Below, one piece after another: positions 6,716-11,372 of a stretch of DNA of 11,372 nucleotides (positions are counted from its first letter, which is position 1; each line of letters opens with the position of its first letter). The stretch comes from Phycisphaerae bacterium (lineage in GTDB: Bacteria > Planctomycetota > Phycisphaerae > UBA1845 > UTPLA1), in NCBI GenBank assembly GCA_029259995.1, contig JAJDEC010000503.1:1-11372 (forward strand), written 5' to 3'. Under the pieces are notes generated by a model. That model was given only the letters and a program-made list of their open reading frames with translations. It had not been told where the DNA came from and made no database searches. A program made the position numbers and the translations under genes.

Positions 6716-7867
6716 ATGACCTCTTCACAGAATACCGCCAGTACGTCCAAGTCCGTTTTCTTCGCGATCTGCCTCGTCGCCGTGTCGTTGTGGGGGCTCT
6801 ATCTCTGGAAGTTCAGGGCCGACGCCGACGGTTCCCAAAGCCGCCTGGCGCTCAATCACGCGGATGTGGGTGATGTCGTCGTCTCGGATCGGGCCGTCAT
6901 GCCGCTGAGTGCGACACGTGAAGTCGGTGCGACGGACAGCGTCAATCCGACGTTGGCAGGCGCTGCGGATCGTGCGGGCGAAGCGATGGACTCAGACAAC
7001 TCGCCGGCCGTGTCGGCCAATCGCAGCATCGCCCTTGGCGATCTGACGGGGACGCCACTGGTTCCACAGGTCAGTCCGGCTGCGAACTCGACGGGATCGT
7101 CTGGCGCGTCGCGGCCCGCGACGTCGGTCGATGCGGATGTACTGGCCGGTCGTCGCGCGATGGATCGCGGCCAGTACGTCGAAGCGAGAAGGCATCTGAA
7201 CAAGGCACTGGAAGGCCGGCTTTCCATGGAACAGCAGGAGGGCGTGCGACGGGATCTGGCGAAAATTGCTGACAGGCTGATTTTCGGAAAGCTGGCGTCG
7301 CCCGGCGATCCGATTGCGCGTATGCACGAAGTGGCGAGCGGCGAGAGCCTCTACGTTCTGGCCAGGCGGCACAAGCTCACGATCGACTTTCTTGCGGATA
7401 TCAATCAGCTGGCGCGAAAGGACATGATTCGCGCCGGGGCGCGGCTGAAAGTCGTCGACGGACCGTTCCGGGCGATCGTTCGCAAGAGCCAGCATCGGAT
7501 GGATATTTTCCTCCAGGATCAATATGTACGCAGCTATACGGTCGGGCTCGGCATGGATGACGGGACACCGATCGGGGAATGGGAAGTGACGACAAAGCAG
7601 ACCAATCCGGCCTGGACGGATCCGCGCGACGGTCAGCATTATCCGCCCGATGATCCAAACAATCCGATCGGCGATCGCTGGATCGGTCTCGACTGCGTGG
7701 CCGGCGAATGCGTCGGACGTTCGGGCTTCGGCATTCACGGCACGATCGATCCCGGCAGCATCGGGGCCGACATGTCGATGGGCTGCGTTCGATTGCTCTC
7801 GAAGGATGTCGCGGAGCTGTATGACCTGCTCGTGCCGGGGTATTCGTTGGTTGAGATTGTACCGTAG
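6716..7867 (+). CDS. Membrane-anchored LysM L,D-transpeptidase (YkuD domain)
   Basis: The 383-residue protein has an N-terminal membrane anchor (about 13-32, VFFAICLVAVSLWGLYLW). A low-complexity Ala/Ser/Asp-rich linker follows, then a TPR-like helical pair (about 140-190). Next come a LysM domain that binds peptidoglycan (about 203-247; HEVASGESLYVLARRHKL) and a C-terminal YkuD catalytic domain (about 250-383). The catalytic signature is present in full: FGIHGT with His341, then SMGCVRL with Ser354, Cys357 and Arg359. Such enzymes form 3-3 peptidoglycan cross-links or attach proteins to the wall from the periplasmic face. ATG 6716 is preceded by AAGGAG (6701-6706) at 9 bases. GTG 6686, with a GGGAGGGA stretch before it, is a reasonable alternative start that would add ten residues. 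Transcription is probably monocistronic, since the next 600 bp hold no clear gene. Confidence 0.93.
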   Translation: MTSSQNTASTSKSVFFAICLVAVSLWGLYLWKFRADADGSQSRLALNHADVGDVVVSDRAVMPLSATREVGATDSVNPTLAGAADRAGEAMDSDNSPAVSANRSIALGDLTGTPLVPQVSPAANSTGSSGASRPATSVDADVLAGRRAMDRGQYVEARRHLNKALEGRLSMEQQEGVRRDLAKIADRLIFGKLASPGDPIARMHEVASGESLYVLARRHKLTIDFLADINQLARKDMIRAGARLKVVDGPFRAIVRKSQHRMDIFLQDQYVRSYTVGLGMDDGTPIGEWEVTTKQTNPAWTDPRDGQHYPPDDPNNPIGDRWIGLDCVAGECVGRSGFGIHGTIDPGSIGADMSMGCVRLLSKDVAELYDLLVPGYSLVEIVP

Positions 7868-7981
7868 CGGCGCATGTTTGAACGCATTTTCGATCCCGCG
7901 CAGCGTGGGCCGTACCCGCCTCGGCCACGATTGTCACGCCAACATCTCTCGCAGTATCGACATTCCAAATCAAATTTGGGA

Positions 7982-8065
7982 GCCATGCTCCCCCTCCAAG
8001 ATGCTGGGCGCCAAGTTCCCCTTTCAAGATGCTGGGTGCCATGCTCCCCCTTCAAGGGGTGCATG
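7982..8065. repeat. Three tandem 28-bp units
   Basis: Units begin at 7982, 8010 and 8038, exactly 28 bp apart, each with GCCA(T/A)G(C/T)TCCCC followed by a CAAG core. Units 1 and 2 differ at 5 of 28 positions and share CAAGATGCTGGG. The third keeps the first 19 positions, then changes to form a hairpin end (see next entry). There are no spacers, so this is not a CRISPR array. Confidence 0.75.
8040..8065. repeat. Hairpin ATGC-CCCC-TTCAA-GGGG-GCAT
   Basis: The third 28-bp unit folds as CATGC, TCCCCC, loop TTCAA, GGGG, T, GCATG with small bulges. The same core with loop TTCAA recurs at 8331-8356. The two are copies of one palindromic intergenic element. Confidence 0.6.
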
Positions 8066-8070
8066 CCTGC

Positions 8071-8190
8071 GACACAGGTATTGTTGGGAATGAGTTTGAT
8101 CGTTCGACGCTTCGCCGGCGTTCGCATTTTTTCGACACTGGTATTGTTGAGAACATGGTTGATCGATATACGCCTTGCCGGTGCTCACAT
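8071..8190. repeat. Two diverged tandem units, 63-bp period
   Basis: Positions 8071-8127 and 8134-8190 align without gaps over 57 bp with 43 matches (about 75%). Shared blocks include GGTATTGTTG, TTGATCG (TTTGATCG in one unit) and GCCGG. On the minus strand each unit begins with ATG. The period is a multiple of three, so frames stay open across both units, giving repeated peptides such as CSQQYQC and HSQQYLC. The pattern suggests duplication of an intergenic element rather than a selected protein. Confidence 0.7.
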
Positions 8191-8210
8191 GCTTGCCTTG
8201 GAGGGCAAGC
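8191..8210. repeat. Perfect 7-bp hairpin GCTTGCC/GGCAAGC
   Basis: GCTTGCC (8191-8197), loop TTGGAG, GGCAAGC (8204-8210). It follows the second 63-bp unit directly and has no T-run, so its role as a terminator is doubtful. Confidence 0.5.
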
Positions 8211-8244
8211 ATGGCACCCCAGCCCTCCATGGTCGTCAATGCCA

Positions 8245-8268
8245 GTGTAGGGTGGGCCGTGCCCACCA
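8245..8268 (+). repeat. REP-like palindrome, left arm of inverted pair
   Basis: The core GGTGGGCCGTGCCCACC is itself a palindrome (GGTGGGC, CGT, GCCCACC). All 24 bases recur exactly, inverted, at 8443-8466. Two inverted REP palindromes at short distance form the arrangement called a REPIN. Confidence 0.75.
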
Positions 8269-8330
8269 CGACAACGAGCCGATCGCTTCGATTACCCGAT
8301 GGCTGCTATCTCGAGACTGAAGTCGGATGC

Positions 8331-8356
8331 CATGCTTCCCCTTCAAGGGGAGCATG
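8331..8356. repeat. Hairpin CATGC..CCCC-TTCAA-GGGG..GCATG
   Basis: This is a near-perfect inverted repeat with loop TTCAA and one bulged T. It is located centrally between the two REP-like arms and is a second copy of the palindrome at 8040-8065. Confidence 0.65.
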
Positions 8357-8442
8357 CGGCGGCGGGAGATCGCGTTGGCAAGTTCGTCGTTCTCCGGGCG
8401 AGCATGTGTCTGATTCGCTGTGAGCGTTGAAGTGTTGCGTCC

Positions 8443-8466
8443 TGGTGGGCACGGCCCACCCTACAC
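8443..8466 (-). repeat. REP-like palindrome, right arm of inverted pair, next to pyrD stop
   Basis: This is an exact 24-base inverted copy of 8245-8268. It ends 3 bases after the pyrD stop codon (TAG, plus 8470-8472), so in the pyrD transcript it forms a stable stem immediately after translation ends. It may therefore protect the 3' end or slow RNA polymerase. Confidence 0.75.
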
Positions 8467-8469
8467 CGA

Positions 8470-9399
8470 CTACTCGTTGAGCGCGCCGATGAGTTCGCGA
8501 ATCGACGCCATGCTGTTCTTTCGCAGGTATTCTTCAATCCCCGCGATAATCCGCATCGGCGCATCGGGATGCGTGAACAGCGCCGTACCGACGCTGACGG
8601 CGGTCGCGCCGGCGAGGATGAATTCGATCGCGTCCTGCCATGATGTGATGCCGCCCATACCGACGATGGGAATGCCCGCCGGCTTGGCCACGCTTCGATA
8701 CACCTTGTCCACCAGATGAATCGCGACCGGTCGGATGCACGGACCACTGAGGCCGCCCGTGCGATTGGCGATGACGGGACGTCGTTTGTGGATGTCGATC
8801 TTCATGCCGAGCAGCGTGTTGATCATCGAAATTGCGTCGGCCCCGCCGTCGATGGCGGCGCGGGCCATCTGCGTGATGTCCGTGACGTTGGGCGAGAGCT
8901 TGACGATCAGCGCGCCGCGACGGACGACTTTGCGGCACTCCGCCGTGACTTCCGCCAGCAGTTTTGGATCCGTGCCGAATGTGAGGCCGTCGGCGACGTT
9001 GGGGCACGAGACGTTGAGCTCGATGCCGCTGATGACGTCGAGGGCGTCGATTTGTTCGCAGACGGCGACGTATTCGTCGATGGAATGTCCCGCCACATTG
9101 GCAAAGATCTTCGTGCCGATCTTCGCGGCCTCGGGCGCTTTGACGCTGACGAATTCTTCGAGGCCGACGTTGGCGAGACCGATGGCGTTGAGCATGCCGC
9201 CGCTCGTTTCAACGATGCGCTGGGGGGCGTTCCCCTTTCGCGGCTTGAGCGTCACGCTCTTGGTCGTGAAGCCGCCGGGCATGGCGAGATCGGCGAAGGC
9301 GGAGTACTCGGGACCGTATCCGCAGGTGCCGGAGGCCGTGAGGACGGGGTTCTTCAGCTCGACGGGGCCGAGTCGGATTTTGAGATCGGGGGCGCTCAT
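8470..9399 (-). CDS. pyrD: Dihydroorotate dehydrogenase, class 1B catalytic subunit
   Basis: PyrD oxidises dihydroorotate to orotate, the fourth step of pyrimidine synthesis, with FMN. The 309-residue length and lack of an N-terminal membrane segment mark class 1 (soluble), not the quinone-linked class 2. Family signatures are the N-terminal NPVLTASGTCGYGPEY (17-32), TTKSVT (45-50) and GGMLNAIGLANVG (67-79). They continue with ELNVSCPNV with Cys132 as the likely catalytic base, KLSPNVTD (168-175), GGLSG (215-219) and IVGMGGI (245-251) for FMN phosphate. A Cys in the active site suits class 1A or 1B; the overall sequence style favours 1B, which usually pairs with the electron-transfer subunit PyrK. 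No pyrK lies in this window. The gene follows the amidohydrolase by 40 bp on the same strand. The amidohydrolase is not recognisably a dihydroorotase, so the link may be only co-transcription. Confidence 0.94.
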   Translation of the reverse strand: MSAPDLKIRLGPVELKNPVLTASGTCGYGPEYSAFADLAMPGGFTTKSVTLKPRKGNAPQRIVETSGGMLNAIGLANVGLEEFVSVKAPEAAKIGTKIFANVAGHSIDEYVAVCEQIDALDVISGIELNVSCPNVADGLTFGTDPKLLAEVTAECRKVVRRGALIVKLSPNVTDITQMARAAIDGGADAISMINTLLGMKIDIHKRRPVIANRTGGLSGPCIRPVAIHLVDKVYRSVAKPAGIPIVGMGGITSWQDAIEFILAGATAVSVGTALFTHPDAPMRIIAGIEEYLRKNSMASIRELIGALNE

Positions 9400-9439
9400 G
9401 GGGTGAGTGGTCCTGCGCTTCGTCAGTCATCGATCAACA

Positions 9440-10558
9440 TCAAGCACGATCCGCAGGCGCGGTCGGGTTGTCAACTCCGCGGGCATCGGGCGGGATGAGC
9501 TCGCCGCCGCGATGGAAGACGGCGTCGTCGAAGCCCAGCGCCTTTTTGAGGAGGTAGTCCCGTTCGATCCACGAGGTTTCGCCGGCGATTCTCTTGCGCT
9601 TGGCGCGATCGATTCTGCCGCGGAACGGCGCCAGAAGGACGGGGATCGGGAAATCGGTTCCCCAGACCATTTTGCTATGCAACTCTGGGCGATCGGCGAG
9701 TTCGCGAAGGCGTCCCGTGCGACCGAAAGCGGCGAGGGCGGAGATGTCGGCATAGAGCGGTGCGTCGCGGAATTCGTTGAGCAGGGCGTCGAGGAACATT
9801 CGATAGCCCGAGTCATTCTGCCAGGGGAATGAAGGCGTCGCGACGTGGGCGACGATGACTTTCGGCATCGCGCTTTCAGATCGGAGCTTGCGCAGGGCTT
9901 CGAGCAGTGGACCGGGATGTTCCTGTTCGATATGTTGGCGTGTGAGCGACATTTCTCCGCCGTAGTGAATGAGAAGCGGGATGTCGAGCGCGGCGGCAAT
10001 GCGCATGAATGCGAGTGTGCGCGGATCGAGGGCGTCGATGTTCTGATGCACGGGGAGCCACTTCACGAGCGCCGCGCCGGCGGATGCGACTTCGTGCAGC
10101 ATATCCGTTGCGCCGTCGCGATAAGGATGGATGGACGCGCCGAACAGATATCGATCGGGACGGGCCTGGCAGATGCCGCGGACGAGGCTGTTGGAGACGT
10201 AGAGATCCGTGCCACGATCGCGCTTGCGATGGACGGCGCCAACGGCCCGGCCGTCGTTGTCGTGATAGGCATCGAAGGCGAGCAGCACGAGTCGATCGGC
10301 GCTGTGAGCGGCGTTCCAATGTCGTTCGTTGGCCCTGGCGATTTGTCGATCGAGTTCGGGGCCGGGGGGAAGTGACGGATCGATGCCGAGCCAGCGTTTG
10401 ATGAAGAACCAGCCGGGGCGGGCGAGCATTCGCCGCGAAAAGTAGCTTTCACATCCATCGGCACCGGCTGTTGCGGCGGATTCGAACGAAAAGTGCGAGA
10501 TCGAGGCGTCGAATGGCATGTTGCTGTAACCGACATGGCAGTGGACGTCGACGATCAT
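9440..10558 (-). CDS. Amidohydrolase-family (PF04909-type) metal-dependent hydrolase, 372 aa
   Basis: The protein has the layout of the amidohydrolase_2 group of TIM-barrel hydrolases and decarboxylases. The first strand carries MIVDVHCHVG with the HxH pair His6 and His8. KWLPVHQNID (166-175) follows, then LLIHYGG with His198, VIVAHVATPSFPW with His238, and MVWGTDFPIP with Asp302. These are the usual metal ligands and the catalytic Asp. Members hydrolyse or decarboxylate varied carboxylated or cyclic substrates; the substrate here cannot be read from sequence. ATG 10558 is preferred over GTG 10588 because homologues start at the HxH strand and a GGGAG stretch lies about 11 bases before it. 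The gene is 48 bp after the methyltransferase and 40 bp before pyrD, so a three-gene operon is likely. It is too unlike PyrC for a dihydroorotase call. Confidence 0.85.
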   Translation of the reverse strand: MIVDVHCHVGYSNMPFDASISHFSFESAATAGADGCESYFSRRMLARPGWFFIKRWLGIDPSLPPGPELDRQIARANERHWNAAHSADRLVLLAFDAYHDNDGRAVGAVHRKRDRGTDLYVSNSLVRGICQARPDRYLFGASIHPYRDGATDMLHEVASAGAALVKWLPVHQNIDALDPRTLAFMRIAAALDIPLLIHYGGEMSLTRQHIEQEHPGPLLEALRKLRSESAMPKVIVAHVATPSFPWQNDSGYRMFLDALLNEFRDAPLYADISALAAFGRTGRLRELADRPELHSKMVWGTDFPIPVLLAPFRGRIDRAKRKRIAGETSWIERDYLLKKALGFDDAVFHRGGELIPPDARGVDNPTAPADRA

Positions 10559-10606
10559 TTGGCAAGTTGCTCCCTGGCCCGGTTGCACGTGGCGGCCGCC
10601 GGCGAT

Positions 10607-11269
10607 TCAGTCGCGATTCGGGGCCACGAGGCAGGCCAACGTCCGATGATCATGTTGTTCGAGCCGAAGGTTGAAGGCGTCTGCGATCCAGGCGAACGTC
10701 GCGGCGGAATAGAAGGCGACGTGGGTTCGATCTCGAACATAGTGCCAGTTGTCGAGAGAATCGATGCCGCGATGGAACAGCGTCTTGACGATGAGCGGCG
10801 CGCCGGGCGCGAGCAGGCGGCGAATTGTCCTGAGTTCGCCACGTGGATTGCGGAAATGCTCAAAAGTTTCGACGGACACGATCGCATCATAGGTGCATCC
10901 TAAATCCGCATTGGGATCGAAGTAGGGGTCATATCCGACGATGTCGTGACCGCGCGATCGCAGGAGTTCCACGAGGACAGGCGAAGGACCGGAACCGAAG
11001 TCGAGGATGCGTTTTCCGCGGGGGGCGTAAACCGCGAGGGTCTCGATGACTTGATCGAACGTCGCGACGTATCCGGCGTTTGCGATCGAGTTCTCATGTT
11101 TCAGATATCGCTGCTTCTCCGCATCGGGCGGGAGATGGTCATGAGTAGGTACGTGGATCAGGTCGCAACAGGGGCAATGCGCGAAAGAACGATCGGAGAT
11201 CCGGGCCGAGCCAAGCGTGCAGGATTCGCAAAGCGGGCAAATCGGCATTCTGTGGAGTTCGCTGGTCAT
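10607..11269 (-). CDS. SAM-dependent class I methyltransferase with N-terminal zinc-ribbon-like Cys pairs
   Basis: From ATG 11269 the protein is 220 residues. Near the N-terminus, CPLCESC and CPCCDLIHV supply two Cys pairs typical of a zinc ribbon found before some methyltransferase_23-type domains. The methyltransferase core follows. SAM-binding motif I is RILDFGSGPSPVLVELL, the acidic strand-2 end is IVGYDPYF, and motif III/IV is YDAIVSVETFEHFRNPRGEL, with LLAPGAPLIVKT after it. The end ...DRTHVAFYSAATFAWI resembles the C-terminal part of methyltransferases that act on small molecules or sugars. The acceptor is unknown. The frame stays open to the window edge, with alternative starts at GTG 11365 and ATG 11248. 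No clear ribosome binding site decides between them, so a longer N-terminus reaching past 11372 cannot be excluded. Confidence 0.82.
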   Translation of the reverse strand: MTSELHRMPICPLCESCTLGSARISDRSFAHCPCCDLIHVPTHDHLPPDAEKQRYLKHENSIANAGYVATFDQVIETLAVYAPRGKRILDFGSGPSPVLVELLRSRGHDIVGYDPYFDPNADLGCTYDAIVSVETFEHFRNPRGELRTIRRLLAPGAPLIVKTLFHRGIDSLDNWHYVRDRTHVAFYSAATFAWIADAFNLRLEQHDHRTLACLVAPNRD

Positions 11270-11372
11270 GGGTTGTCGGCCGGCGGCGGGGGCCATGGCA
11301 CAGGGGATCGCGTTCAGACGCTCCGACGCGCAGACTTTGCCAATCGTCGAATTGGGATAGATCACCTCGGCG

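Larger units (their letters stand above)
7868..8469. other. Gene-poor, repeat-rich intergenic region
   Basis: About 600 bp lie between the transpeptidase stop and the pyrD stop. Short ORFs exist on both strands, but they are built mainly from repeat units and show no recognisable domain. What the region holds is listed separately: 28-bp units, 63-bp units, three or more hairpins built on ATGC(T)CCCC...GGGG(A)GCAT, and a pair of inverted GGTGGGC/GCCCACC palindromes. Confidence 0.7.

Noticed and set aside
7982..8065. CRISPR array
   Set aside because: Repeats are directly adjacent with no unique spacers, and no cas gene is nearby.
8024..8269. Minus-strand 81-codon ORF as a real gene
   Set aside because: It is composed almost entirely of the 63-bp repeats, the 28-bp units and one REP arm; no ribosome binding site or domain was seen. 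Noted only as a possible relic.
8716..9498. Long plus-strand ORF opposite pyrD
   Set aside because: It is a shadow of the strongly supported pyrD frame; the translation is Asp/Gly/Val-rich with no motif.

Overview
The window looks like chromosomal DNA from a GC-rich, Gram-negative-type environmental bacterium, most probably a member of the Planctomycetota. That placement is an inference. It rests on the symporter plus small accessory protein pair, the uncharacterised TIM-barrel protein, the REP/hairpin-rich intergenic DNA and the general protein style. No rRNA or other marker gene is present to confirm it. No tRNA, IS element or CRISPR array was seen.

Layout from left to right. Positions 1-406 (+) hold the C-terminal end of a membrane protein, probably a sodium:solute symporter, followed 3 bases later by a 59-residue single-span protein. 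Positions 449-1618 (+) encode a TIM-barrel-like protein of the glycoside-hydrolase type with a cysteine cluster. A convergent spacer with a strong GC hairpin follows. Positions 1794-2033 (-) hold a small gene that ordinary gene calling misses: a 79-residue SelW/Rdx-family selenoprotein with an in-frame TGA at codon 11. Just after that codon is a hairpin with a GGUCU loop, which matches a bacterial SECIS element. Positions 2225-5634 (-) are a surface-polysaccharide pair: a WecA/MraY-type glycosyl-1-phosphate transferase, overlapped by an O-antigen ligase/polymerase with a TPR-like tail. The ligase reading frame is broken at a six-base homopolymer.

The strand then switches. Positions 5864-6427 (+) encode 5-formyltetrahydrofolate cyclo-ligase. 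Positions 6716-7867 (+) encode a membrane-anchored LysM L,D-transpeptidase. About 600 bp without a convincing gene (7868-8469) is packed with repeats: three 28-bp units, two diverged 63-bp units, several hairpins, and a pair of inverted palindromes that form a REPIN-like structure ending at the pyrD stop codon. Positions 8470-11269 (-) carry three genes read in the same direction: a class I methyltransferase with a zinc-ribbon-like head, an amidohydrolase, and dihydroorotate dehydrogenase (pyrD, class 1B type).

Functionally, the window mixes cell-envelope work (lipid-linked sugar initiation, glycan ligation or polymerisation, peptidoglycan cross-linking), central one-carbon and pyrimidine metabolism, solute uptake, and a redox selenoprotein. 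The selenoprotein is the most notable content. It predicts that the organism has selenocysteine machinery (selA, selB, selC, selD) elsewhere in its genome.
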